This document shows, one piece after another, positions 7,133-16,684 of a DNA stretch of 56,961 nucleotides (its first letter is position 1; each line of letters opens with the position of its first letter). The notes beneath the pieces are model-generated. The model was not told where the DNA came from. It saw nothing but the letters and a program-made list of their open reading frames with translations, and made no database searches. Both the position numbers and the translations under genes were made by a program. Origin of the DNA: Clostridium sp. C2-6-12 (GTDB lineage Bacteria; Bacillota; Clostridia; Clostridiales; Clostridiaceae); contig NZ_JAABNP010000038.1 of NCBI RefSeq assembly GCF_009928485.1, positions 1-56,961 on the forward strand. Reading direction: 5' to 3'.

Positions 7133-8581
7133 TTGATGAATAATGAATTTAAGAAATTTAAAATAAGCGAGGAAATATTAAAGTCTTTAGAAGGACTTGG
7201 ATATAACAAACCTTCAGAAGTTCAAGAAAAAGTTATACCAGAAATTCTTAACCATAAGGATGTTGTAGTAAAATCCCAAACAGGAAGCGGAAAGACAGCA
7301 GCTTTTGGAATTCCAATATGTGAAAAAATAGATTGGGAAGAAAATAGTCCTCAAGTTTTAGTGTTAACACCAACAAGAGAGCTTGCAGTTCAAGTAAGTG
7401 AAGATATTACTAATATAGGAAGATTTAAAAGGATAAAGTCTATTGCAGTCTTTGGAAAGGAACCAATTACAGACCAAATAAGAAAATTAAAGCAAAAAAC
7501 TCATGTTGTAGTTGGAACTCCAGGTAGAACATTAGATCATATAGATAGAGGAAGTATTAATTTATCACAAGTTAAATATTTAGTTATTGATGAAGCTGAT
7601 GAAATGCTGAATATGGGATTTATAGATCAAGTTGAAGCAGTTATTAAAGCTTTAAGAAATGAAAGAGTGACTATGCTTTTTTCAGCTACTATGCCAGAGG
7701 AAATAAAAGAATTATGTAATAAACATATGAAGAATCCTTTAGACATTACAATTAAAAATCAAAAGCTAATTACAGATAATATTGAGCATAATTTATTTTA
7801 TGTGAATTATGAAGGTAAATTAGAAAGCTTAAATGATATATTAATAAGTGAAAAGCCTGAAACAGCAATTATTTTTGCTATGACTAAGGAAAATGTAGAT
7901 AAGGTTTTTGATTACTTAAAAGCAAAAAAATATTCTGTAGGTAAAATTCATGGAGGCATGCTTCAAAAAGAAAGATTAAGCATAATGGAAAGCTATAGAA
8001 AAGGTGATTTTAGAATATTAGTTGCAACAGATGTGGCTTCAAGAGGAATTGACATTGAAGGGATAACCCATGTAATTAATTATGATCTGCCTGTAGAAAA
8101 AGAAGCTTATGTACATAGAATTGGGAGAACAGGTAGAGCTGGGGCAAAAGGAAAAGCTATAAGCTTATGTATTGAAGGTAAAGATAAATTATTGCAGGAT
8201 ATTGAAGCATATATAGGGTTTAAAATAGAAGTTAAATCATTTCCAGATAAAAATGAATTGAAAAAAGATCTTGAAGAAGCTATAAATCTTCTTAAAAGCA
8301 AACCAAAAAGAAAAACTGAAAAAGCTAAGATTATAAATACAAATATAACTAAAATTTATTTGAATGGTGGAAAGAAAAAGAAAATACGTGCTGGTGACAT
8401 TGTTGGAGCAATATGCAAGATAGATGGAGTAACATCAGAAGATATAGGAATTATAGATGTTCAAGATGCTGTATCATATGTTGATATCCTAAATGGAAAA
8501 GGTAAAAAAGTCATAGATGAATTAAATAAAATGACCATAAAAGGTAAGAAGCTTGCAGTTGAAAGAGCAAGAAAAAAATAA
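7133..8581 (+). CDS. dbpA: DbpA/YxiN-type DEAD-box ATP-dependent RNA helicase
   Basis: 482 residues, close in length and sequence style to Bacillus YxiN/DbpA, which remodels 23S rRNA around hairpin 92 during large-subunit assembly. Motifs in order: Q motif (GYNKPSEVQ), Walker A (SQTGSGKT), PTRELAVQV, TPGRTLDH, DEAD (VIDEADEML), SAT (LFSATMP), the C-terminal RecA domain with RGIDIEG and HRIGRTGRAG, then a DbpA RNA-binding domain at about 405-480 (KIYLNGGKKKKIRAGDIVGA). The start is either TTG 7133 (9 bp from AAGGAG) or ATG 7136. It stands alone after the hairpin repeats and is followed at ~120 bp by map. Confidence 0.92.
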   Translation: MMNNEFKKFKISEEILKSLEGLGYNKPSEVQEKVIPEILNHKDVVVKSQTGSGKTAAFGIPICEKIDWEENSPQVLVLTPTRELAVQVSEDITNIGRFKRIKSIAVFGKEPITDQIRKLKQKTHVVVGTPGRTLDHIDRGSINLSQVKYLVIDEADEMLNMGFIDQVEAVIKALRNERVTMLFSATMPEEIKELCNKHMKNPLDITIKNQKLITDNIEHNLFYVNYEGKLESLNDILISEKPETAIIFAMTKENVDKVFDYLKAKKYSVGKIHGGMLQKERLSIMESYRKGDFRILVATDVASRGIDIEGITHVINYDLPVEKEAYVHRIGRTGRAGAKGKAISLCIEGKDKLLQDIEAYIGFKIEVKSFPDKNELKKDLEEAINLLKSKPKRKTEKAKIINTNITKIYLNGGKKKKIRAGDIVGAICKIDGVTSEDIGIIDVQDAVSYVDILNGKGKKVIDELNKMTIKGKKLAVERARKK

Positions 8582-8702
8582 AGAATAATATAACAGTTTT
8601 AGTACATTTAATCTAAAAAGGTGTATAATGATTAATGGATTTAAAATATAGTAGTATTGTTAAATTTAAATATATAATTTTTAAAGAGGTGTTATTTTAA
8701 TA

Positions 8703-9572
8703 ATGAGTTTAGATAGAAATGAAAAATGTTGGTGCGGAAGTGGATTGAAATATAAAAAGTGCCACTTAGAATTTGATGAAAAGATAGAAAGCTATAGACG
8801 TAAAGGCCACATAGTACCTTCAAGAGATTTAATAAAAAGTCCTGAAGATATAGAAGGAATTAAAAAAAGTGCTGAAATTAATAATGGTGTTTTAGATTTA
8901 GTAGAAAGTAAGATTAAAGCAGGAATGAGCACTGCTGAAATAGATAAATTAGTCCATGATTATACAGTAGAACATGGTGGGATTCCTGCTCCATTAAATT
9001 ATGATGGTTTTCCAAAGAGTGTTTGTACATCAATCAATAATCAAGTGTGTCATGGAATTCCAGATGAAAGTGTTATTTTAGAAGAAGGCGATATTGTAAA
9101 TGTGGATGTTTCTACAATTTTAAATGGTTATTATTCAGATGCATCTAGAATGTTTATGATAGGAAAAGTTAGTGAAGAAGCAGAAAGACTTGTAAGAGTA
9201 GCTAGAGAATGTATGGTTAAGGGGATTGAGGCTATAAAGCCATGGGGATTCCTAGGAGATATTGGAGCTGCTTGTCAAGAACATGCTCATAAAAATGGAT
9301 ACACAATAGTTAGAGCTTTAGGTGGACATGGAGTAGGCAATGACTTCCACGAAGATCCATTTGTCCCTCACATAGGAGAAAAGGGAACAGGTATGTTACT
9401 TGTACCAGGTATGGTTCTTACTGTTGAGCCTATGGTAAATCAAGGTGTATATGAAGTTTTTGTTGATGAAGATAATGGATGGACTATATACACAGATGAT
9501 GATAAATTATCAGCTCAATGGGAGCATACAATATTAATTACCGAAACTGGAGTTGAAATAATAGCAAAATAA
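8703..9572 (+). CDS. map: Methionine aminopeptidase type I with N-terminal SEC-C zinc motif
   Basis: 289 residues. The first 20 residues form a SEC-C motif (EKCWCGSGLKYKKCH), a zinc-binding tail found on some type Ib enzymes. The rest is the pita-bread aminopeptidase that removes initiator Met from nascent proteins. Metal ligands are visible in NVDVSTILNGYYSDASRMF (two Asp), GGHGVGNDFHEDP (His), LTVEPMV (Glu) and QWEHTI (Glu). The SEC-C motif suggests ribosome or chaperone association. Clostridia usually carry another map copy beside secY in the ribosomal protein cluster, so this would be a second, housekeeping-like paralogue (inference). The ATG follows AAAGAGGTG. Confidence 0.93.
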   Translation: MSLDRNEKCWCGSGLKYKKCHLEFDEKIESYRRKGHIVPSRDLIKSPEDIEGIKKSAEINNGVLDLVESKIKAGMSTAEIDKLVHDYTVEHGGIPAPLNYDGFPKSVCTSINNQVCHGIPDESVILEEGDIVNVDVSTILNGYYSDASRMFMIGKVSEEAERLVRVARECMVKGIEAIKPWGFLGDIGAACQEHAHKNGYTIVRALGGHGVGNDFHEDPFVPHIGEKGTGMLLVPGMVLTVEPMVNQGVYEVFVDEDNGWTIYTDDDKLSAQWEHTILITETGVEIIAK

Positions 9573-9603
9573 TATAGTAATTAATATTATATAAATGAAA
9601 TAT

Positions 9604-9649
9604 TAATGGTATAACTAAAATAAATTTATGTTTTGGTTATGCCATTTTT
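9604..9649 (+). terminator. Rho-independent terminator after map
   Basis: AATGGTATAACTAAAA pairs with TTTTGGTTATGCCATT around a 10-base loop, followed by TTT. Confidence 0.75.
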
Positions 9650-9864
9650 AGTTGAGTTTATGAAGCTTAAGAATATAGAATTTAAATAATATTTTTATAT
9701 ATCGAACATAAGTGCGTATACATTGCTAGATTTGTGGAAATAATCTTGTTATAGATATAAACACTGAATTTTGAAATTTGTGTTATAATATTTCAGGACG
9801 AAACGTTATAAGAAAATTGTGAATTAAGTATAAAGCAAATTCATTTAAGGAGCAGTAATAATCA

Positions 9865-12315
9865 ATGGAAAATATAGCATTAAAGGTTTTAGAAAAATAT
9901 TATGGATATAAGACTTTTAGAAGAGGTCAAGAAGATATAATAAATAAAATAACAAATGGAAAAGATGTTTTAGCAATTATGCCAACAGGTGGAGGAAAGT
10001 CTATCTGTTATCAAATTCCAGCACTAATTCTTGATGGAATTACAATAGTGATTTCTCCGCTCATATCTTTAATGAAGGATCAAGTTGATACCTTAAAGGA
10101 TATGGGTATTAAAGGTGCACTAATTAATAGTACATTAAGTAATATAGAAGAAAATGAAGTTATAAATAACCTTCAAAATGGAGAAATTAAAATTTTATAT
10201 ATAGCACCTGAAAGATTAGAATCTTATGATTTTATAAATATTATTTCTAAATGTAATATATCTCAAGTAGCTGTAGATGAAGCCCATTGTATCTCACAAT
10301 GGGGACATGATTTTAGATCGAGTTATAGAAAGATATCGAGCTTTATTAATTTACTCCACAAAAGACCTATAGTAACAGCTTTTACTGCAACTGCATCAGA
10401 AGAAGTAAGAGAAGATATAATAAAGCTTTTAAAATTAAATGAGCCTGAAATTTTTGTTACAGGCTTTAATAGAGAAAATTTAACTATAAATATAGTTAAA
10501 GGTGGAAGTAAAAAGGATTATTTAAATAGCTACCTATCAAATAATAAAGAAGATTCAGGTATTATTTATGCTGCAACAAGAAAAGAAGTAGATCATTTAT
10601 ATGAAAGTTTATCTGCTAAAGGTTATAATGTTACTTCTTATCATGCTGGGCTTTCTGAAAATATAAGAAAAGAAAATCAAGATGATTTTATATATGATAG
10701 AAAATTAATAATGGTTGCAACAAATGCTTTTGGAATGGGAATAGATAAACCTAATATACGATATGTAATACATTATAATATGCCAAGAAACATAGAAAGT
10801 TATTATCAAGAAATAGGAAGAGCAGGAAGAGATGGTGAAAAAAGTGAATGTATACTTTTGTTTGCACCTCAAGATGTTCAAGTTCAAAAATACTTGATTG
10901 AAAATTCAATAGAAAATCCAGAAAGAAAAAATAGCCAGTATAAAAAGCTTCAACAAATGATAGATTTTGTTTATAGTAATGATTGCTATAGAAAATATAT
11001 ATTAGAGTATTTTGGAGAAGACTATGATAAAAATTGCAATGATTGCAGCAACTGCTTAAGCGAAGGTGAAGTTGTAGATAAAACTATAGACGCACAAAAA
11101 GTTCTTTCCTGCATCTATAGAATGAAGAGTAAATATGGAAGTGGAATGCTTATTGATGTTTTAAGAGGTTCTAAAAATAAAAAAGTAATCCAGTTTAAAT
11201 TTAATGAACTTTCTACATATGGATTAATGAAGGATTATTCTGCAGAAGAGTTAAAGAATTTTATTAATACCTTAATTTCACAGGGATATATAAGTGTAGT
11301 AGAAGGAACTTATCCAGTTTTAACTTTAAATGAAAGATCAAGAAGAGTATTAACTTCTCAGGAAAAAGTACAATTAAAAGAATTTAAGGTTGAAAAGAAG
11401 ATTAGCGAAAATAATGAATTATTTGAAATTCTAAGAACTTTAAGACAAGAAATTGCTAAGGAAAATAATGTTCCTCCATATATTATTTTTGGAGATGTTA
11501 CCCTAAAGGAAATGGCCATAAAATATCCAGTGAATAAAGAAGCTATGCTTAAGATTTCAGGAGTTGGAGATGTTAAGTATAGTAAGTATGGAAAAGTTTT
11601 TGAAGAAGCAATTAAAGAATTTGCAGATGAACACAATATTGAGCTTTCTAATAATGAAGAACAGTTAGAAGAAACAGAAGTAATTAATGATAAAGTTGAT
11701 GACTTAAGGTTAGAAATAAATACGGATTGGGAACTTTATGAAAGATTAAATAAAGTAAGGGCTGATTTTGCAAAAAAAGAAAATTCACTTCCTCAAATGA
11801 TTATAAGTAAAAATAGTTTAAGAGAAATAAGTGGAAGATATCCTAATACTTTAGAAAAATTAAAGGATATAAGCGGTATGGGGCCTAAAAAAGTGAGCTC
11901 TTATGGCGATGTGATTGTAAAAATAGTTCATGAATATTTATCAGAGAAAAGCAAAGAAACAAAATGGATTGAGAGAAAAAGAAAAAAGGTAATAATAGAT
12001 GGCGAAATTAGAGAAAATAATCAAATTGCTATTGATATGCTTAAAGAAAAGATTGATATTCATGAAATATCAGAAAAAATGGAAGTATCAATATCTACAA
12101 TTTTAGGTTATGTAACAGATTATATTAAGGAGTTTGGTGAAAACACCTTTAATATAAATCTCGAAGAATTTTATAATGAAGAAGAGGAAAAATTAATTGT
12201 AAATGCTTGTGAGAAAAATGGATTTGAGCAAATAAGTTTATTGAAAAAAGAACTTCCTTCTTATATAAAATATGAAAGTATAAGATCTGTAATATTAAAA
12301 AAATATTTTATTTAA
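9865..12315 (+). CDS. recQ: RecQ family ATP-dependent 3'-5' DNA helicase with two HRDC domains
   Basis: 816 residues. SF2 motifs: Walker A MPTGGGKS, DEAHCISQWGHDFR, TATASEEVR, GFNRENL, AFGMGIDKPNIR and QEIGRAGRDG. A RecQ zinc site follows (CYRKYILEYFGEDY then CNDCSNC), and a winged-helix RQC segment near 405-480. Two HRDC repeats lie at about 515-585 and 615-685, each ending in a helix-hairpin-helix-like GVGDVKYSKYG or GMGPKKVSSYG. The C-terminal ~110 residues are an extra helical domain (HTH_40-like). The long form resembles the Firmicutes RecQ used in recombination and fork repair. The ATG follows AAGGAG. Confidence 0.93.
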   Translation: MENIALKVLEKYYGYKTFRRGQEDIINKITNGKDVLAIMPTGGGKSICYQIPALILDGITIVISPLISLMKDQVDTLKDMGIKGALINSTLSNIEENEVINNLQNGEIKILYIAPERLESYDFINIISKCNISQVAVDEAHCISQWGHDFRSSYRKISSFINLLHKRPIVTAFTATASEEVREDIIKLLKLNEPEIFVTGFNRENLTINIVKGGSKKDYLNSYLSNNKEDSGIIYAATRKEVDHLYESLSAKGYNVTSYHAGLSENIRKENQDDFIYDRKLIMVATNAFGMGIDKPNIRYVIHYNMPRNIESYYQEIGRAGRDGEKSECILLFAPQDVQVQKYLIENSIENPERKNSQYKKLQQMIDFVYSNDCYRKYILEYFGEDYDKNCNDCSNCLSEGEVVDKTIDAQKVLSCIYRMKSKYGSGMLIDVLRGSKNKKVIQFKFNELSTYGLMKDYSAEELKNFINTLISQGYISVVEGTYPVLTLNERSRRVLTSQEKVQLKEFKVEKKISENNELFEILRTLRQEIAKENNVPPYIIFGDVTLKEMAIKYPVNKEAMLKISGVGDVKYSKYGKVFEEAIKEFADEHNIELSNNEEQLEETEVINDKVDDLRLEINTDWELYERLNKVRADFAKKENSLPQMIISKNSLREISGRYPNTLEKLKDISGMGPKKVSSYGDVIVKIVHEYLSEKSKETKWIERKRKKVIIDGEIRENNQIAIDMLKEKIDIHEISEKMEVSISTILGYVTDYIKEFGENTFNINLEEFYNEEEEKLIVNACEKNGFEQISLLKKELPSYIKYESIRSVILKKYFI

Positions 12316-12330
12316 AGTTTTAATTGAAAT

Positions 12331-12424
12331 TACCATCTAATTATGGTATTCTATATTAGCAGTTGGTACGTAAAGTGCTAACAGGAGCTTAGAGTGTCCT
12401 TCGCCGGTCTCTAAGCTCCTTTTT
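12331..12424 (+). ncRNA. Candidate structured RNA ending in a strong terminator
   Basis: Three hairpins follow one another: TACCAT-ctaatt-ATGGTA (12331-12348), TTAGCA...TGCTAA (12356-12381), and a 12-bp G+C-containing stem AGGAGCTTAGAG / CTCTAAGCTCCT (12383-12420) followed by TTTT. The last is certainly a terminator, most simply for recQ. The stacked hairpins over ~95 bases also fit a small RNA or a leader of the next gene. No known family is recognised. Confidence 0.4.
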
Positions 12425-12555
12425 GACTTTAAATCCTGCATATTATTGTAATAATGATTAAATGTTGCATTTAATGTTAAAATATTATTATCCTTTGGGA
12501 TTTAAAGATATAATTAATTCTTTTATAAAAATAAGGAAGAGGCAGGTGATAGTAA

Positions 12556-15500
12556 TTGAAAATATCTGAATTAGAAAAGCTTATACTTGATAATGCATCT
12601 AAGCTAAATTTAACTAGAGGTAAGGAAATGCTACAAGGAAGAGAATTACCTAAAGTAAGCATAAAAAAGGTAGAGAATAATTATAATATTTATGGGAGTT
12701 TTACAAGTGATAATAAAATACAAAGCTGCAATTCTCATTTAAAGATAAATGTTATAAACAAAAAAATTGACCTGGCAAAATGTCAATGTAACAATTCAAT
12801 TGAGTTTGGTTCTAAAAACAATATATATATGTGTGAACATTTAGTGGCATTAGGTTTAATATTTATTCAACAAATAAAAAAGAAAATGAATAAAACAGAG
12901 CAGGAAAAAGATAATTTAAGAGAAGATAAAAAGCTATTACTAAATTTACCTAAACTTACAGATATTCATGAGAATACTAAGATGGACCTGAATGATTTTA
13001 TTAATAATATAAATAAAAATAAAAAAAAGTTAAATTTAAATCTTTCATTAAAAGAAACGTTTCAAGAAGAGCGAGATTATTTTGAGCTAAGTATATTTAT
13101 TGGTAATAATACTATGTATCCAATTTCAAATATAGAAGAATTTATTCTCAGCTTATATAATTCTAAAGAATATTATATTGGTAAAGGATTAATTTATAAG
13201 AAAGAAGAATATTACTTTTCAAAAGAAGATGAAGAAATATTAGAATATTTATATGAATATATACTAACTTTAAATGATGTTAAGAGCAGTATAAGAATTC
13301 ACAAAGAAGTTTTAAGAAGATTCTTACTAATAGCAGCATCCAATAAAATAAAATTTAATTATAATTATCAAACTTATATTTGTGATATAAAACATGAAGA
13401 TTTACCTATTTCTTTTGTATTAAAACAAGTAAATGGTGAATATGTATTAACTACTAAAAAAATTTTTCCTATTCCTTTAAATAATAAAATGGATGTATTC
13501 TTTTTTGATAGGAAAATATATATCCCATCTGAAATTCAAAATAATTTATATAAGTTATTTTATGGAACACTTAAAGAAAATAATAAGTTTACATTTCCTA
13601 AAAATATAGCTATAGAAGAACTATATAATTTAATAATATGTTTAAATACTATGACAAAGGATTTAATTATAGATGAAGTTATTATTGAAAACATTGCTAA
13701 TAGCATAAAAGTAGATTTTGAGTTTGAAAAAAGAGAAAATGATTCATATTGTAATGTAAAAATGTATCTGAATAACCGTGAGTTTTCTTATGAAGAAATA
13801 TTAAGTTCAAGTAATTCTATTATAAAAAAATCTAAAAAAATGCGTACTATTGAAAGTGAGTTAAATAAAAATAGGTTTTATTATAAAGATGGTACTTTTA
13901 TTTTTTATGGAAATGATGAAGATTATTATTTGTTCTTAAAAGAAAAAATTAATGATTTAAAAAAGCTTGGAGAAATAAAGGTTTTATCTGATAATGAAAA
14001 GTATTTTAAGCTTTATAAAGGGAATATTTCTGATTTAAAATTAAAAGAAGAGGGAGAAAAATATTTTAAGTTTTCTTTTAATTTAGAGGGAATTAATAAT
14101 AGACAATTAAATCAAATTCTAAGCGCTTATAATAATAAGCAAAGATATATTAAATTAGAGGATAATGTTTTTATTGATTTAGAAAACGAAGAATTAATTG
14201 AATTTATAAAGTTAATTGAAGCTTTAAATATAAATGTAAACGAAAATAAAGATGAATATAAGCTTGAATTAAATAAATTGTATTATTTAAATAATAAGTT
14301 AAATGAAAAGCAAATTAATTTACTTCAGGGAAGAGAAATTTTAAATAAAGCATTAAAAAAAATGGACAAATTAAATTCCGAAGCTTTTGAAATTCCAAAG
14401 GAGCTAAAGGGAATTTTAAGAAAATATCAATTAGAAGGTTTTAATTGGTTTAAGAGCTTGAGTTTTTTAGGACTTGGTGGAATTTTAGCAGATGAAATGG
14501 GACTTGGGAAAACAATTCAAACAATAGCTTTTTTATTATCAGAAAAAAATACCCATTCATTGATAGTTAGTCCAACTTCATTAATATATAACTGGAAGCA
14601 AGAAATTGAAAAATTTGCTCCTACCTTAAGTGTTGGAATTGTTCATGGTAGTAAAAATGAAAGAATACAAGTCTTAAATAATATTTTTGAATATGATATT
14701 ATTATAACCACCTATGGTACTTTAAAAAATGATATTTCAAATTATGAAAATATAATGTTTGACTATTTAATACTTGATGAAGGGCAAAATGTAAACAATT
14801 CAGAAACTCAAAATGCAAAGGTTATAAGAGAAATAAATTCAAAAAGCAGATTTATATTAACAGGTACACCAATTGAAAATAATCTAGAGGAACTATGGGC
14901 TTTATTTGATTTTGTAATGCCTGGTTATTTGTATAGTAAACAGGATTTTACATCAAAGTTTATTAAGCAGGAAGAGAAATATATTGAAGATCTTAAGCTT
15001 CTTATTAATCCATATATTTTAAGAAGGACAAAAAATCAGGTTATAAAGGAAATACCTGAAAAGATAGAAAAAAAATTCTTGGTTCCCATGACTGAAGCGC
15101 AAAAGAATCTTTATAAAACCTTTATTAAGGAAATACAAGATAACTTTAATAATGATCAGCTGGATAAAAATAATATTTCTATTTTTTCATATTTGACAAA
15201 GCTGAGGCAGATTTGTTTAGATCCTTCTGTTATATTTGATGAGTATAATGGAGGCAGTGGAAAAATTAATATAGCTAAAGAATTAATACTTAATAATATT
15301 AAAGAACATAAAATTTTATTGTTTTCTCAATTTACTTCTGTTTTAGCCAAGCTTTCTTTAGCCCTAGAAGCAGAAAATATAAATTATTCTTATTTAGATG
15401 GAAGCACAGCTTCAAAAGATAGAATCAAATTAGTTAATGAATTTAATAATAATGAAGACATAAAAGTGTTTTTAATATCCTTGAAAGCTGGAGGAACAGG

Positions 15501-15777
15501 ATTAAATTTAACAAGTGCAGATATCGTTATACATTTTGATCCTTGGTGGAATTTATCTGTAGAGGACCAAGCAACAGATAGAGCACATAGAATAGGACAA
15601 AAGCATATAGTTCAAGTGATTAAGTTAATAGCAAAGGATACAATTGAAGAAAAAATAATACTTCTTCAAGAGGATAAAAAAGAATTGATAAATAAGGTTA
15701 TAACTGGAGATCTTAAGGAAGGGAATGTAGTAAGTAAGATAACAAATAAGGAAATATTAAACTTAATTTTATCTTAA
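12556..15777 (+). CDS. SNF2-family DNA-dependent ATPase with N-terminal SWIM zinc finger
   Basis: 1073 residues. The N-terminus has a SWIM motif (CQCNN ... MCEHLVAL, about residues 76-96). A long SNF2-associated region follows (about 180-590). The motor starts at about 610 with GILRKYQLEGFNWFKSL, Walker A ADEMGLGKTIQT, motif II DEGQ in LILDEGQNVNN (where DEAH is usual), LTGTPIENNLEELW, and helicase C motifs LISLKAGGTGLNLT and ATDRAHRIGQ. Such bacterial SWI2/SNF2 proteins are DNA translocases tied to transcription or genome maintenance, but the role of this subfamily is poorly known. The TTG start at 12556 follows AGGTGAT by 5 bp. Codon use matches the neighbours. Confidence 0.88.
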   Translation: MKISELEKLILDNASKLNLTRGKEMLQGRELPKVSIKKVENNYNIYGSFTSDNKIQSCNSHLKINVINKKIDLAKCQCNNSIEFGSKNNIYMCEHLVALGLIFIQQIKKKMNKTEQEKDNLREDKKLLLNLPKLTDIHENTKMDLNDFINNINKNKKKLNLNLSLKETFQEERDYFELSIFIGNNTMYPISNIEEFILSLYNSKEYYIGKGLIYKKEEYYFSKEDEEILEYLYEYILTLNDVKSSIRIHKEVLRRFLLIAASNKIKFNYNYQTYICDIKHEDLPISFVLKQVNGEYVLTTKKIFPIPLNNKMDVFFFDRKIYIPSEIQNNLYKLFYGTLKENNKFTFPKNIAIEELYNLIICLNTMTKDLIIDEVIIENIANSIKVDFEFEKRENDSYCNVKMYLNNREFSYEEILSSSNSIIKKSKKMRTIESELNKNRFYYKDGTFIFYGNDEDYYLFLKEKINDLKKLGEIKVLSDNEKYFKLYKGNISDLKLKEEGEKYFKFSFNLEGINNRQLNQILSAYNNKQRYIKLEDNVFIDLENEELIEFIKLIEALNINVNENKDEYKLELNKLYYLNNKLNEKQINLLQGREILNKALKKMDKLNSEAFEIPKELKGILRKYQLEGFNWFKSLSFLGLGGILADEMGLGKTIQTIAFLLSEKNTHSLIVSPTSLIYNWKQEIEKFAPTLSVGIVHGSKNERIQVLNNIFEYDIIITTYGTLKNDISNYENIMFDYLILDEGQNVNNSETQNAKVIREINSKSRFILTGTPIENNLEELWALFDFVMPGYLYSKQDFTSKFIKQEEKYIEDLKLLINPYILRRTKNQVIKEIPEKIEKKFLVPMTEAQKNLYKTFIKEIQDNFNNDQLDKNNISIFSYLTKLRQICLDPSVIFDEYNGGSGKINIAKELILNNIKEHKILLFSQFTSVLAKLSLALEAENINYSYLDGSTASKDRIKLVNEFNNNEDIKVFLISLKAGGTGLNLTSADIVIHFDPWWNLSVEDQATDRAHRIGQKHIVQVIKLIAKDTIEEKIILLQEDKKELINKVITGDLKEGNVVSKITNKEILNLILS

Positions 15778-16009
15778 ATTACTAAAATGACTTAAAAAGT
15801 TGTTTAAACCATGTTATAATTAAAATAGATTAATTATGCCATATTTCGTTATATTATGATTAAAGATGTGATGAAATGGGCAGTGGTAGATATTTTTATA
15901 AAGAAGTTAAACAATAACTTTAAATAAATTTTGGACTTTTTTAATAAAAAGTACCAAAACATATTATTAGGTTTGTATATTATATTGACCGGGGGAAGGA
16001 GCGTAGGAA

Positions 16010-16675
16010 ATGCTCGAGTGTGTTTTAATGGATTTAAATATTAATGAGAACACAGATGTTAATGAACTTATAGAAAAACATATGCCATTTATAATAAAAA
16101 GCATTTCTGATGTTACAGGCAGATATGTATCTTGTGAAAATGATGAAGAGTTAAGTGTTGGCTTACTTGGATTTCACGAGGCCATTGAAAGGTATGATAA
16201 TGAAAAGGGTCATTTCTTATCGTATGCTAAGCTTGTAATAGGAAGCAGAATAAAAAATTATCTTAAAAGTGAAAATAAACATCAACATTCATCTCTTGAA
16301 GAACTTTTGGACAAGGGATTAGAAATAAAGGATGAGTATTTAGAAGAAAAAGATGATAATGGCATTTTACTAGAAGAGATTAATAGACTGAAAAATGAAA
16401 TAAGTTCGTTTGGGTTTACTTTAGAGGATTTGGCTAATGAAGCTCCTAAACAGCAAGCGACGAGAATGAATGCAATTAGTTTATCAGAGAAAATTAGTGA
16501 AGAAGAAGAACTTACTTCTTTCATGTACTTGAAAAAAAGACTTCCTATTAAAAGGATTGTCCTTCAATTTTCCGTTACAGAAAAAGTAATTAAAAGAAGT
16601 AAGAAATTTATAATTTCTGTGGTAATAATATTTGATAAAAATCTCAGAGCTTTAAGAAATTGGATCAGAAAGTAG
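16010..16675 (+). CDS. sigI: RNA polymerase sigma-I factor
   Basis: 221 residues. The SigI pattern is visible: IEKHMPFIIKSISDVTGRYV, then region 2 with DEELSVGLLGFHEAIERYDNEKGHFLSYAKLVIGSRIKNYLK, a helical linker, and a C-terminal DNA-binding part with KKRLPIKRIVLQFSVTEKVIKRSKKFI. SigI directs envelope/heat-stress genes in Bacillus and polysaccharide-degradation genes in cellulolytic clostridia. It is followed with no gap by its anti-sigma gene, the canonical sigI-rsgI operon. The ATG at 16010 follows GGAAGGAG; an internal ATG at 16028 gives a shorter option. No clear sigma-I promoter (ACCCCC / CGWA) was found upstream. Confidence 0.92.
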   Translation: MLECVLMDLNINENTDVNELIEKHMPFIIKSISDVTGRYVSCENDEELSVGLLGFHEAIERYDNEKGHFLSYAKLVIGSRIKNYLKSENKHQHSSLEELLDKGLEIKDEYLEEKDDNGILLEEINRLKNEISSFGFTLEDLANEAPKQQATRMNAISLSEKISEEEELTSFMYLKKRLPIKRIVLQFSVTEKVIKRSKKFIISVVIIFDKNLRALRNWIRK

Positions 16676-16684
16676 GTGATAAGA

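Noticed and set aside
15778..16009. Sigma-I promoter for autoregulation of sigI
   Set aside because: No ACCCCC-type -35 with CGWA -10 could be placed; the G-rich stretch near 15989 is the ribosome binding site region.
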